NCBI GenBank assembly: GCA_022653735.1 | Contig: JALCSU010000007.1 | Coordinates: forward strand, 1-64,000 | Direction of reading: 5' to 3' | From: Bacteroidales bacterium | Lineage (GTDB): Bacteria; Bacteroidota; Bacteroidia; Bacteroidales; UBA932 | DNA length: 64,000 nt | Shown: positions 36,523 through 46,294 of the stretch, piece after piece | How the letters are laid out: every line of letters starts with the position of its first letter | Numbering within the stretch: the first letter of the stretch is position 1 | Notes under the pieces: model-generated | Database searches by the model: none | Told to the model about the DNA's origin: nothing | Seen by the model: the letters and a program-made list of their open reading frames with translations, nothing else | Program-made: the position numbers and the translations under genes

Positions 36523-38277
36523 ATGCTTAGATTTCTCATCAATTTTTCCATCTTTGCCACCCTTGTGCCGTTCTCGCTTGACGCACAAGAAAATCCAGGT
36601 AAAATCATCGTGGGCTACGTCACTTCCTGGACTGACGTGATGCCGGACCCGATGACCATGACGCACATCAACTATGCCTTCGGGCATGTGAATAAAACCT
36701 TCGATGGCGTACGCATAGACAATCCGGACAGGCTTAGGCAGATCGTAGGACTCAAAGAAAAGAATCCTGGTCTGAAAGTGCTACTTTCCATCGGCGGCTG
36801 GGGCAGCGGCGGCTTCAGCACCATGGCATCTAGGCGGCACGACAGGAGTAATTTCGTCAAAGACTGTGGTCGAGTCGTAAATGAATATAACCTCGACGGC
36901 ATCGACATAGACTGGGAATATCCTACTAGTAATGCGGCCGGGATAGACAACTCTCCGAAAGACACGAAGAACTTCACCACCCTGATGAAAGACCTGCGCA
37001 AGGTCTTAGGCGATGACAAACTTCTTACGCTTGCATCAGTAGCTTCTGGTGAATACATTGACTTCAAGGCAGTTTCACAAGTAGTAGATTTCGTGAATAT
37101 AATGTCTTACGACATGGGAAGCGCTCCAAAACATCATGCATCTCTCTATAAATCAGAACATACTGGTTGGATGAATACATCCGAGGCTATTGAGAAGCAC
37201 ATTGCCGTCGGAGTGCCAAAAGATAAGATAGTGGTCGGCATTCCATTCTATGGCAGAGGCGGATCGGTCCTCCCAAGTTTCGTGAATTATAGGGATATCC
37301 CTAATCAACAGGGAGTTGAATGCTGGGATGACGCTGCTAAAGAGCCATACTTGGCCGATGAGAACGGGACATTGATTCTGGGCTACGACAACCCTCGCTC
37401 CATTGCCATAAAATGCAAATACATCATCGATAATGGCCTTCGTGGCGGAATGTACTGGGACTATTCCGGAGATAACGATCGGGGCGATTTGCGAAATACG
37501 ATGCGTGACTGCCTTCTTGGAAATATGCAAGATCGCGGTTTCCCGGGCAATTATGCCAAGGCACCTCGCTTCAAGGCTCTCATCTATTATTCAACGAGCG
37601 AGGAGGTCGCTCATGTCCAATTTGCCGAGCAGACTGTTGAGTTCATGAAAAAGCTGAACTATGGCGATGGGTTCATATTGGACGTGACGACGGATTTGTC
37701 TGGTTATGACTACGACAAACTGAAGGACTACAGCGTCGTGATAATGCCGAATGCTTCTCCGAAAAGTCCCGAAGCAAGGAAGGCTTTCGAAAAATACATG
37801 GAAAACGGTGGAGGCTGGGTGGGTTTCCACGGTGCAGGTTACAATGACGCCAGGACGAATTGGCCTTGGTTCAACGGATTTCTTGGCACAGGCACTTTTC
37901 TTTGCAATAACTGGCCTCCTCAGCCAGCCCTGCTCGATGTCAATGCCATAGGTCATGATGTTACGAAGAATCTTCCGGAACATTTCGTGGCTCCTGCAAG
38001 CGAATGGTATATGTGGAATGATGATCCAACGACCCGTGACAATGTAACAGTGCTTCTTTCCCTTTCTCCAAAGAACTATCCTATCGGCATAAAGGACATC
38101 ATCAGCTTTGGAGCCTTCCCTGTGGTCTGGACGAATGCGAAGTATAGGATGATTTATCTGAACATGGGTCACGGGGATGAGGAATATACCGATGCCACTC
38201 AAAAGCTTCTTTTTATTAATGCTATCCGCTGGATCATTAGCCACGACCCTAAAGGCAACCCATTTAAAATAAAATGA
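36523..38277 (+). CDS. Secreted GH18 glycosidase fused to a ThuA-like domain
   Basis: After a signal peptide (cleavage near LDA-QEN, residue 21) comes a GH18 barrel with SIGGWG (89-94) and the catalytic DGIDIDWEYP motif, where Glu132 is the acid. GH18 enzymes cut chitin, chitooligosaccharides or N-glycan cores. From about residue 349 to the end the sequence changes to a ThuA-like (trehalose-utilization, class-I-glutaminase-fold) domain: FKALIYYSTSEEV, VVIMPNASPKSPEARKAF, GGWVGFHGAGYNDARTNWPW and MIYLNMGHGDEEYT. The fusion is unusual; ThuA domains are often linked to other carbohydrate domains. The gene is followed 37 nt later by another predicted glycosidase lipoprotein. Confidence 0.88.
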   Translation: MLRFLINFSIFATLVPFSLDAQENPGKIIVGYVTSWTDVMPDPMTMTHINYAFGHVNKTFDGVRIDNPDRLRQIVGLKEKNPGLKVLLSIGGWGSGGFSTMASRRHDRSNFVKDCGRVVNEYNLDGIDIDWEYPTSNAAGIDNSPKDTKNFTTLMKDLRKVLGDDKLLTLASVASGEYIDFKAVSQVVDFVNIMSYDMGSAPKHHASLYKSEHTGWMNTSEAIEKHIAVGVPKDKIVVGIPFYGRGGSVLPSFVNYRDIPNQQGVECWDDAAKEPYLADENGTLILGYDNPRSIAIKCKYIIDNGLRGGMYWDYSGDNDRGDLRNTMRDCLLGNMQDRGFPGNYAKAPRFKALIYYSTSEEVAHVQFAEQTVEFMKKLNYGDGFILDVTTDLSGYDYDKLKDYSVVIMPNASPKSPEARKAFEKYMENGGGWVGFHGAGYNDARTNWPWFNGFLGTGTFLCNNWPPQPALLDVNAIGHDVTKNLPEHFVAPASEWYMWNDDPTTRDNVTVLLSLSPKNYPIGIKDIISFGAFPVVWTNAKYRMIYLNMGHGDEEYTDATQKLLFINAIRWIISHDPKGNPFKIK

Positions 38278-38314
38278 ATTTGCGACAATATTAATTCTTG
38301 AAAATACCCTTTAT

Positions 38315-40318
38315 ATGAGACGTGACATATTCATTATTTTCATCTTTGCTATCCTTCTCGGAGCTGTATCTTGCTCTCGGAAGGCAGCTGACGATTATCC
38401 TATGTTCTGGTCGTGGCTTACTTACAGTCCTACGATGAACCTGGATTCGGTGTGCCAGGTCATGAACGACGTTGGAATTGACGGTGTCATCCTGGAATCT
38501 GGCAACCCAGATGATTACAGAAAGGCTGCTCCGATCGTGAAAAAACATAATTTGAAGATGTACGCATGGTATATCTCAATGAATGCAGAACATGACGCCG
38601 ACTCTCTGATTGCTCATCACCCGGATTGGTTCAGCGTCAATAGAGAGGGAAGGAGTCTTGCTGATACCATGGCTTATGTGGGCTATTATAAATTCCTCTG
38701 TCCGGCGCTACCGGAAGTCCGCGAATATCTTTGCAATAAGGCAAAGGCTATTTGCAAGGTCGATGGTGTTGACGGAGTGTCAATAGATTACCATCGTTTC
38801 GTGGATGTCGTGCTGCCTACTACTCTATGGCCGAAATATGGGATAGTGCAGGACAGGGACTATGCCGAATGGGACTTCGGCTATCATCCGGCGATGATAG
38901 AAAAATTCAAGAATGAATATGGCTACGACCCCAGAGACGAAGACGATCCTACGGCTGATGAAAAATGGCGCCAGTTCCGTTGCGACCAGATTACGGAAGC
39001 CGCGAACATGATTGCAGATGTCGTGCATTCTTACGGCAAGAAGATGGCGGCATCCCCATTCCCTACGCCTAAAATGTCTTCACGCATGGTTCGCCAGGAC
39101 TGGGGCAAGTGGAAACTTGACATCGTGTTCCCAATGGTGTATCAGGATTTCTATACTGGCGATCCAAGCTTCGTCTATGATTGCACAGTGGAGAACAATC
39201 GCGACAAAAACCCGATGACAACCCTTTATTGCGGGCTTATGGTCGGAAAGGAAGACGGCATATTCAAGCAGATGGATGCTGCCTTCGCCGGAGGAGCGAA
39301 AGGAATCGCTCTCTTCACCGTCAACAGCCTGCATTCTCCCGAAGTCAGGGCACGTTTCAAAGAATATACCGACAGCGTGAAATCAATTAAGGATAAGGCC
39401 GCTTCCCCAAAGGCTATGGCTGCCGATACGAATGTCTTCGCTCATGAGGGCGTAATGAATATGGCTCAGGAAAAAATGCGTGCCATTGCTGGAACCACAG
39501 AACTTTCATTAGGCGATTACAAGCTGAAAAATTCATACGATGCAACACGAATATATCAGGTTACGGACAAAACCAGTGGAAAATCGTTCGATGTCACCTT
39601 TTATCTTTACGGTGACGTGCTTTCTGGATGGGACGTGGTGCTTTCGGATAGGTGTGACAGCATAGAAGTCAAGAAGATAAATGTAGCTGGAAACGTATCT
39701 GCATCGGAAGTGCCGTCCCTGATGAGCTCGAAGCATATTCCTTTCAACCGCATCAGCTGCCAGGGCTGGGCAAAGGACTATCCTTATCGGCCGGACGTGG
39801 CATTCCGCATAGCCCACACTGGGAATTCGATTCTTTTGGAATATAAAGTGACGGAAAAGGGCACTATGGCAGCTGCTGTAGAAGACAACGGGAAAGTGTG
39901 GAATGACTCATGCGTGGAATTCTTCGTTTCACCGACGTGCGATGATGCATATTACAATTTCGAGAGCAATTGCACGGGACATGTCCTCGCCGAATACGGG
40001 AAGAAAGGCACAAGCCGCAAGACGCTGCCGCTTAACCGCATAGCTGCCATATCTCGTTATGGCGATTACGTTACTAGTGGCAACAAGCCGCTGGAGGTGC
40101 AGCAGGGAACGCATACTTGGGAACTCTGTTTGGTGATTCCTGCCGAGATGTTCAAAGAGAGCGGAGTGCGGGCTTTTGATGGAGCCAGAATGACGGCAAA
40201 CTTCTACAAATGCGGAGATAAGATGGAGAAGCCTCATTACCTATCTTGGAATCCGGTCAATAACGAAACGCCTAGTTTCCACCTCCCTGAATATTTTGGA
40301 GTGCTGAATTTCGAGTAG
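38315..40318 (+). CDS. GHL10-like glycosidase lipoprotein with C-terminal CBM9-like domain
   Basis: A lipoprotein signal ends at Cys20 (LLGAVSC). Residues from about 25 to 350 look like a TIM-barrel of the glycosyl-hydrolase-like GHL10/DUF187 type: DGVILESGNPDDYRKAAP, LKMYAWYISMN, VDGVSIDYHRF, DWGKWKLDIVFPMVYQDFY and GAKGIALFTVNS. The last 150 or so residues (from FRIAHTGNSILLEYKV to the end) match the CBM9/DOMON-like pattern, including NDSCVEFFVSP and an NFYKCGD near the end. It is probably surface-exposed and works with the upstream GH18-ThuA protein. Exact substrate is unknown. Confidence 0.78.
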   Translation: MRRDIFIIFIFAILLGAVSCSRKAADDYPMFWSWLTYSPTMNLDSVCQVMNDVGIDGVILESGNPDDYRKAAPIVKKHNLKMYAWYISMNAEHDADSLIAHHPDWFSVNREGRSLADTMAYVGYYKFLCPALPEVREYLCNKAKAICKVDGVDGVSIDYHRFVDVVLPTTLWPKYGIVQDRDYAEWDFGYHPAMIEKFKNEYGYDPRDEDDPTADEKWRQFRCDQITEAANMIADVVHSYGKKMAASPFPTPKMSSRMVRQDWGKWKLDIVFPMVYQDFYTGDPSFVYDCTVENNRDKNPMTTLYCGLMVGKEDGIFKQMDAAFAGGAKGIALFTVNSLHSPEVRARFKEYTDSVKSIKDKAASPKAMAADTNVFAHEGVMNMAQEKMRAIAGTTELSLGDYKLKNSYDATRIYQVTDKTSGKSFDVTFYLYGDVLSGWDVVLSDRCDSIEVKKINVAGNVSASEVPSLMSSKHIPFNRISCQGWAKDYPYRPDVAFRIAHTGNSILLEYKVTEKGTMAAAVEDNGKVWNDSCVEFFVSPTCDDAYYNFESNCTGHVLAEYGKKGTSRKTLPLNRIAAISRYGDYVTSGNKPLEVQQGTHTWELCLVIPAEMFKESGVRAFDGARMTANFYKCGDKMEKPHYLSWNPVNNETPSFHLPEYFGVLNFE

Positions 40319-40339
40319 ACTCTTATCCGGAAGCCACCA

Positions 40340-40460
40340 TTTGCACACCGCGAGGCCTGAAACCCCATCACGGTGTGCGATTCGGGCTTTTTGCGCACCG
40401 TGTGGTCCCGACCCACCGGCTCGGTGTGCGATTCGAGCTTTTTGCACACACCGCGAGGCC
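40340..40460. repeat. Intergenic palindromic repeat cluster (REP-like)
   Basis: A 24-nt unit beginning CGGTGTGCGATTCG and ending CTTTTTGC occurs at 40371-40394 and 40422-40445 with one mismatch, at a 51-nt period. Each is preceded by GC(A/G)CACCG (40343-40350 and 40393-40400), which can pair with CGGTGTGC to form two successive hairpins. TTTGCACACCGCGAGGCC (40340-40357) returns at 40439-40460 with a CA insertion. A reading frame runs through this region into the receptor gene, but it is not coding. Confidence 0.7.
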
Positions 40461-40465
40461 GCAAT

Positions 40466-40498
40466 CCACCCCGTCATCCTGAACTTGATTCAGGATCT
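40466..40498. repeat. 33-nt dispersed palindromic repeat, copy A
   Basis: The 33-nt sequence starting CCACCCCGTCATCCTGAA and ending GATTCAGGATCT is identical to 60173-60205. Its core ATCCTGAA...TTCAGGAT is a hairpin. Similar GTCATCCTGAA repeats are widespread short intergenic repeats in bacteria. Confidence 0.85.
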
Positions 40499-40560
40499 GC
40501 TTCTGCAGGAAGCGGCCGTTTGCATATTCATTTTCGGGATGTTATTTTTGCATCGTTGAC

Positions 40561-42496
40561 AATGAATATGGTTAGAAAGTGTTTTGCCAGAATCGCCCTC
40601 GTAGCAATTTCAATGACGGTGGGCATCAATATTTTATATTCACAAGAATTCCGGAATTATCAGTTGGAAGAGCTGGTCGTCAGCAGCAGCCGCATACCGA
40701 TCGACCTGAACCGATCGGCTAGGGTGGTGACAGTGCTGGACAGCATTGCCATAAAGGCCTCCCCAGCGCATACGATGAATGACCTTTTGAAATATGCCAT
40801 AGGCGTGGACGTTCGCCAGAGGGGCGGCATGGGCGTGCAGACAGACATCGGCATGAGGGGAGGCACATCCGACCAGATTGCGATACTGATAAACGGAATC
40901 AACGTGTGTGACCCTCAGACAGGGCATTTCGCCCTAGACCTGCCGATGGACAAAAGCGACATCGAAAGAATAGAGATACTGGAAGGCCCGGCAGGCAGGA
41001 TTTACGGAACCTCTTCTCTGGTCGGAGCTATTAATATAATAACGAAGAAACCAGTAAAGTCTTCTGCAGATGTACGGCTTGAAGGTGGCTCGCATGGGAG
41101 TTTTTCCGGAACGGCCAGGGGAGCAATTGCAAACGGAAAATATTCCAATAGCATTTCTTTTGGTTATGGCAGGTCAGACGGGTATCTGAGAAATTCGAAC
41201 GGCAAGCTGAACAGCGACCACGATGCTTTCAAGGCTTTTTATCAGGGGCAGTACATAGGCGCTGATGCTGACATTCTATGGCTGGCAGGAATTTCGGACA
41301 AGGCATTTGGCGCCAATACTTTCTATAGCGTCAAATACGACGACCAATACGAGCATACCAGCAAAGCCTACTTTGCGGTCCAGGCAGAGACTAAGGGCAT
41401 GGTCCATTTCAAGCCGTCTGTGTATTGGATGCATTCCCGCGATAGATTCGAGCTGTTCAGGGATGATGAGTCGAAGGTTCCATTCAATTATCACAGAACT
41501 AACGTGTATGGCCTCAATCTGGGCAGCTACTTCAACTGGAAGCTGGGCAAGACTGCTTTCGGAGCGGAAATGCGCAATGAGGACGTGCTCAGTACGACCT
41601 TGGGCGATTCCCTGAATACTCCGAAGCATATTCAGGGCACTAACAGGGAATATTTCTTGGGCAAGAACAGAACCAACATAAGCTTCTATCTGGAACATAA
41701 CGTACTATTGCGCAGGCTGACTTTTTCCGGCGGAGTGACTGCCGTGAAGAACACTGGCAGCGAGATGAGTTTCAGGCTCTATCCGGGGGCTGACATGAGC
41801 GTCCGCATCGGAGAGAATTGGAAAGCGTATGCTTCTTGGAACACTTCACTCAGGATGCCAACGTTCACCGAGCTGTACTATTCCGTAGGCGGCCATAAAG
41901 CCGATAAATATCTTAAGCCTGAAGAAATGACGGCATATGAGGCAGGCTTGAAATATTCAAGATCGTGGCTCTCCGCCCAAGCCTGCGTCTACCTGCATAG
42001 GGGTAGGAATATGATAGATTGGATACGCGACTCATCCCTTGGGGATGAGGCCGTCTGGACATCAGTGAATCACACCAAGATTAATGCCGTGGGAGAAGAG
42101 ATTTCCTTAATGGTGGACATGCCATCGCTCCTGGGCAGGAATTTCTTCCTCAGGAGCCTTTATCTCGGCTGGAGCCACATCGACCAGGACAAAAACGTGG
42201 GGGAGAATATTCAATCGCAATATTCCCTCGAATATCTCAGGAACAAGGTTGTCGCAAAGGTAGACATGAATATAACCGGTGCCGTTGACGTGAATCTCTC
42301 ATGGCGCTGGCAGCAGAGGGCAGGAAACTATGTCCCATATTCATTGGTAGATGCCAGGATAGGCTGGAGGCAGTTCTTCTTGAATATTGAAAATCTCCTG
42401 AATCATGAATATTCCGACTTCGGCGGCGTCCCACAGCCTAAGCTTTGGATCAGCGCAGGCGTAACCGTCAGCCTCTATCCGCACTTTTCGTTGTGA
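40561..42496 (+). CDS. TonB-dependent receptor (BtuB-like)
   Basis: The 645-residue outer-membrane receptor has a signal peptide (about residues 1-28, ending LYSQ) and the TonB-box-like start of the mature protein QLEELVVSSSRIPI. Plug motifs include IGMRGGTSDQIAILINGI and RIEILEGPAGRIYGTSSLVGAINIITKKP, which are of the BtuB/vitamin-B12-receptor style. The barrel ends SAGVTVSLYPHFSL. The true start is ATGAATATG at 40561 (or 40567), just after the intergenic repeats. A cobalamin riboswitch was looked for and not seen. It may take up a product of the upstream glycosidases, though the BtuB-like plug argues for a cofactor or metal chelate. Confidence 0.9.
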
Positions 42497-43576
42497 TCAA
42501 AGGGAAGGGTAAATATATTCCCAGACCTGGTTCAGTTCTTTCTGCATGGCGCTGATGTTCGCGGTAATTGCGATGACGGCATTCTTGTCGGGGAGCATGA
42601 TGATGAATTGTCCGTTCATCCCATCTGCGCGGTAGCCATTGTTGCGGCATCTCCACATCTGGTAGCCGTAACCCTGTATCCAGTCGCTGTTTTTCTTCCA
42701 GTCTTTGCTTATAGTCTTCACGGCCTCTTCAACCTGCTCGGGAGTCATTCCGGCAGGCCTGCAGTCGATTTGATGCGCCGACGCTTCCGCAACCCATTCT
42801 GCGGGAATAACCTGTTTCCCCCTATATTTCCCACCTTGCAACAGACACAATCCGAACTTCGCCATGTCTTCGGTTTTTATGTGAAGGCCCCAGCCGCCAC
42901 AATTCACGCCTTCAAAATTCTCCTCCCACTCAGGCTTGTCTATCCCAAGAGGCTCGAAGAGACGAGGGGTCAGATAATCGACCACTTTTTCTCCCGTAAC
43001 TTTAGTCACGATAGACGACAGCATGTAAGTGCCAAGGGAGTTGTAGCAGAAATATTCTCCAGGCATGTGCTCGAAAGGGTATTGCATGAATAATTTTTCC
43101 CATCTCGTCGTGGTGTCCTTGCTGATTTCGCCCGTCGGGTCTGTCCCATGGCCACAGCTCATCGTCAGCAGATCCTTGATTGTCACTGCCGCCAGTGTGT
43201 CACTGACGTGTTCTGGCAGATCATCTGGGAAGAAAGATGTCATCTTGTCATCCAATCTAAGCTTTCCCTCCGAAATCGCAAGCCCGACTGCGGTGGCGGT
43301 GAACGATTTGCTCACAGACCACATCACATGAGGCTTGTCCGGTGCGCCTTCGCTCATCCATTTTTCTTCCACGACTTTGCCGTCCTTGACCACCATGATG
43401 CTATGCAGGTCAAGACTGCTGTCGGTGACGGCGTCAAGATAACGATTGAATGCGGAGTCGAGAGCAGCCGTTGCTTTTCCGCGCGGCAGGGAAGCGCCGT
43501 CATTGGAATTTCCGCAAGAACATGCAATTCCTGCGATGCAGCAAATGATTGCCGCAAGAGAAATAAGCTTCTTCAT
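42497..43576 (-). CDS. Serine beta-lactamase-fold hydrolase lipoprotein
   Basis: The 359-residue protein has a lipoprotein-type signal (cysteines at 19 and 21 after a hydrophobic stretch) and the class C/esterase-type motif SVSK (S87, K90), followed by YNSLGTYML as the second active-site element. The family includes class C beta-lactamases, DD-peptidases and esterases; here the likely role is an esterase or peptidase at the cell surface, not resistance. Its stop codon abuts that of the convergent TonB receptor with no gap. Translation starts in AAAGAATATG, another case of the GAATATG start. Confidence 0.87.
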   Translation of the reverse strand: MKKLISLAAIICCIAGIACSCGNSNDGASLPRGKATAALDSAFNRYLDAVTDSSLDLHSIMVVKDGKVVEEKWMSEGAPDKPHVMWSVSKSFTATAVGLAISEGKLRLDDKMTSFFPDDLPEHVSDTLAAVTIKDLLTMSCGHGTDPTGEISKDTTTRWEKLFMQYPFEHMPGEYFCYNSLGTYMLSSIVTKVTGEKVVDYLTPRLFEPLGIDKPEWEENFEGVNCGGWGLHIKTEDMAKFGLCLLQGGKYRGKQVIPAEWVAEASAHQIDCRPAGMTPEQVEEAVKTISKDWKKNSDWIQGYGYQMWRCRNNGYRADGMNGQFIIMLPDKNAVIAITANISAMQKELNQVWEYIYPSL

Positions 43577-43702
43577 ATTCTTTCAAAACAATACAGATTC
43601 GTTTTAGTGCCTGTGCGTTCGGGCAGGCGACTGCCCTGGCGCATGTAAAGTTAGCAGAAATATTCAGTTTCGGCAAGATATTTTAAAATTTAGCTACTTT
43701 GT

Positions 43703-43735
43703 GTTGCAAGGTATTGGAAAATTTTTATATCTTTG
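43703..43735 (+). promoter_or_regulatory. Promoter of the pspC-padR-pspC operon
   Basis: TATCTTTG (43728-43735) matches the -7 consensus; GTTG (43703-43706) lies 21 nt upstream. The first gene starts at 43778. Confidence 0.55.
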
Positions 43736-43777
43736 CATCGGATTCTACCAGGAATCGATATTAAATACTTTTTGAAA

Positions 43778-44398
43778 ATGAATAAAGTAGTTAGCGCAAG
43801 CGTTGGCGGAAGGGAATTTTCCTTCAATGAAGATGCCTATGACAGGCTTTCAGATTATTTCAGGCACTTCAAGTCACGCCTGAATATGGATTCTCAGGCT
43901 TCTTCCGATGAGGTAATGTCGGAAATTGAGCGACGCGTCGCCGAGCTTTTCGCTCAGGCGACCGGGGGACAGGTTAATAGGGTAGTGGATTACGATATGG
44001 TCAGGAGGGTCGTGGAGCAGCTTGGAATGCCCGACGGCTCTGCGGAGCCTGCCGACGGGACTGGCGGAGCCGACGGAAATGCAGAAGAAGAATATGGCAG
44101 CGGGCCGGATTTCTCATATTCCGGGATTCAGGGCAATAGCAAGAGGAAATTGTTCAGAGATAAGGACAATAAGGCTATCGCCGGAGTCTGTGCCGGATTG
44201 GCTGTGTACTTCGACATCGATACGACCATTGTCCGGGTGGTCACTCTGCTGGTCTGCCTCTTGTGGGGCACTGGACTGATATTTTATCTAGTCATGATGA
44301 TAGTCACGCCGGCGGCGAAGACTCCTTACGAGAAATGCCTCATGCATGGTTTGAAGCCTACCGCTGAAAATATGGCAAAGTTCTCATCTAATAAATAA
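43778..44398 (+). CDS. PspC-domain membrane protein (copy 1)
   Basis: The 206-residue protein (start at 43778, MNKVVSASVGG) has a cytoplasmic N-terminal half with FSFNEDAYDRLSDYF and SEIERRVAELF. The PspC domain follows (KLFRDKDNKAIAGVCAGLAVYFDIDTTIVR, core GVCAGLA) with two membrane segments. The domain is named after phage-shock protein C, an envelope-stress component. In Bacteroidetes such proteins are commonly encoded next to a PadR regulator, as here. An upstream in-frame ATG at 43733 is inside the promoter and is rejected. Confidence 0.85.
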   Translation: MNKVVSASVGGREFSFNEDAYDRLSDYFRHFKSRLNMDSQASSDEVMSEIERRVAELFAQATGGQVNRVVDYDMVRRVVEQLGMPDGSAEPADGTGGADGNAEEEYGSGPDFSYSGIQGNSKRKLFRDKDNKAIAGVCAGLAVYFDIDTTIVRVVTLLVCLLWGTGLIFYLVMMIVTPAAKTPYEKCLMHGLKPTAENMAKFSSNK

Positions 44399-44403
44399 TC
44401 ATT

Positions 44404-44760
44404 ATGAACATGAAAGCAGACAATATATCGGATAACATACGTTCACAGATGCGTAAGGGCGTGCTGGAATATTGCATACTCAGCATTTTGAGTCGCAAGG
44501 AGGCTTATGCCAGCACCATCCTCCAGGAATTGAAGGATGCGAACATGCTGGTGGTCGAGGGCACCATCTACCCTCTGCTCATTCGTCAGAAGAATCAGGG
44601 CCTGCTGTCTTACAGGTGGGAGGAGTCTCCTCAGGGACCTCCTAGGAAATATTATTGCATAACGGACAAGGGCTTGGAGCAGCTGAAGGAGATGGATGCA
44701 TCATGGAACGAGCTGGTGTCATCGATCGAGACTATTAAAAATAAGAATGCTGGAATATGA
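44404..44760 (+). CDS. PadR-family transcriptional regulator
   Basis: This is a 118-residue winged-helix regulator: RKGVLEYCILSILSRKEAYAS begins the domain (core YCILSIL), then EGTIYPLLIRQKNQGLL and GPPRKYYCITDKGLEQL, the PadR signature. It probably senses an envelope or small-molecule signal and represses its own operon with the two PspC proteins. It begins 6 nt after pspC copy 1, and its stop overlaps the start of pspC copy 2 (ATGA), so all three are coupled. Confidence 0.92.
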   Translation: MNMKADNISDNIRSQMRKGVLEYCILSILSRKEAYASTILQELKDANMLVVEGTIYPLLIRQKNQGLLSYRWEESPQGPPRKYYCITDKGLEQLKEMDASWNELVSSIETIKNKNAGI

Positions 44761-45794
44761 AAATGATTGAGAAGCGAAGCATCGGTGGATACGTATTTTC
44801 CCTTGAGACAGATGCCTTCAATAAGATTAATGAATATCTTCACGAGCTTAATGAATATTATTCTCTCAAGCAGGGCGGCAATGAGATTATGGATGGCATT
44901 GAGGATCGCATGGGAGAACTCTTGCTTGAAAGATGCGGGCAGGATGGCGTAGTCAACGAGCAGAATGTCGCTGAGGTAATAGCCATTCTTGGACGTCCGG
45001 AGGCTATCGAAGAAGAGACTTCCGAATCTGATTCTCAGGATAAGAAAACTGTTGCTCCACAGAGTAGAAAACGCCTTTACAGGAACATGGCTGACCGCAG
45101 GATAGGGGGCGTTTGCGGAGGGCTAGGAACATATTTCGACATTGATCCTACCATATTCCGGCTCATATTCGTGACAGCCTCATTGATGATGGTATTCCTT
45201 TATCATATTCTCTGGCGTCATTTTTACCTTTCCGAGGAGTTCTGCTATTTTCTCTTTCCGACGGTCTATGCTGTTCTATGGATATGCATGCCGGCTGCGA
45301 AAACGGTTCGCCAGAAAGATGAGCTTCATGGCGAGTTAGGAACTGTGGATGCTATCAGCGAGAGGGTGCGTCGTGAACGTAATAAGCCAGAGAACATCAA
45401 GAAATACGATACCTGGCCAAAGGTAGAGAGGATTCTGCTGGTCTGCGTGGGCATCATATTGATGATAGGGGGCATTTGCGGGATATCTGCTACGGGCACG
45501 GCATTGCTGAATCACGATTACATATTTTACAGAACATTGGAGAACGTGCACGTAGGCTTGGGCAGTGACTTGCATGCGCATCTCATTGAGCCGTTGAATT
45601 CAACCTGGGGACTTGCCAGCGTTTCATTTTTAATATTAGTGCCTTTCGTGCTCCTGCTTTATTGGGGCATATTGCTCGCTTTTGGGCTTAAAGCTCCCAA
45701 ATGGCGACCTGGCCTCATCCTTCTCCTGCTCTGGCTTGCGGCACTTACAGCGATGGCCGTCTACGTGAATATCTACATCACATCCACGTTATGA
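44757..45794 (+). CDS. PspC-domain membrane protein (copy 2, larger)
   Basis: The 345-residue protein shares the N-terminal layout of copy 1 (YVFSLETDAFNKINEYL, DGIEDRMGELLLER) and a PspC domain (RLYRNMADRRIGGVCGGLGTYFDID, core GGVCGGLG). Several further membrane segments follow in the C-terminal half, five or so in total. It is translationally coupled to padR through an ATGA overlap; the start is again GAATATG. A hairpin at 46037-46065 lies about 240 nt downstream. Confidence 0.85.
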   Translation: MKMIEKRSIGGYVFSLETDAFNKINEYLHELNEYYSLKQGGNEIMDGIEDRMGELLLERCGQDGVVNEQNVAEVIAILGRPEAIEEETSESDSQDKKTVAPQSRKRLYRNMADRRIGGVCGGLGTYFDIDPTIFRLIFVTASLMMVFLYHILWRHFYLSEEFCYFLFPTVYAVLWICMPAAKTVRQKDELHGELGTVDAISERVRRERNKPENIKKYDTWPKVERILLVCVGIILMIGGICGISATGTALLNHDYIFYRTLENVHVGLGSDLHAHLIEPLNSTWGLASVSFLILVPFVLLLYWGILLAFGLKAPKWRPGLILLLLWLAALTAMAVYVNIYITSTL

Positions 45795-46036
45795 CACGAC
45801 AAACGGCTACTTGAAATCATGCTTGTTCCCTCTCACCTAATTTCCGGTGTTTCACGACCCAGTTCGGCCGTAGAAACGCCCACCCCACCCTCATCCGGAA
45901 CATATAAATTCTTCTTCGACATATTCACAATATTTCGACATTTTTTATGAATATGTCACATATCCTTTGACTCAAGCATCTTTCGCAGGATACTTTGGAA
46001 AGCATGGTCTGATGGGTGCCGGTGGCATATTCAGAA

Positions 46037-46065
46037 AGTACCCTGCAATTTTTTCGCAGGGTACT
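46037..46065 (+). terminator. Perfect 10-bp hairpin downstream of the PspC operon
   Basis: AGTACCCTGC pairs with GCAGGGTACT around a 9-nt T-rich loop. There is no T-tract after it on the plus strand, so it may be a processing or pause site and not a true terminator. Confidence 0.4.
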
Positions 46066-46101
46066 CATTGTGTATTTCGTATAACATTAATTTATAGATA
46101 A

Positions 46102-46233
46102 TTACATGCAAGCCGAGAAGCGCCTTGCCTTGGTTTGGCGTTTGATGCCGTCTTTCGAGAAGCCGGGATTACGCAACACGTCGTCGTCAATGGAGTTGAA
46201 GCCGGTCTCGTCATATATCCTTTTTGCTATCTG
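46102..46233 (-). pseudogene. Possible C-terminal gene fragment, unidentified
   Basis: On the minus strand 43 codons read QIAKRIYDETGFNS...RNPGFSKDGIKRQTKARRFSACM and then stop. The composition looks like a real protein C-terminus, but an in-frame TGA lies immediately upstream and no start codon fits. I do not recognise the family. It could be a decayed gene end or chance. Confidence 0.3.
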
Positions 46234-46294
46234 TCAGATTATTCGGCGATAAGGAAATTTCGCAATTTCAGACTGCCAAAGTCAGGAAACAGAA

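Noticed and set aside
40373..40560. N-terminal extension of the TonB receptor through the intergenic repeats
   Set aside because: The extension is translated repeat DNA; the signal peptide starts at 40561-40567.
40500..40560. Cobalamin riboswitch before the BtuB-like receptor
   Set aside because: No B12-box or aptamer core could be found in the short leader.
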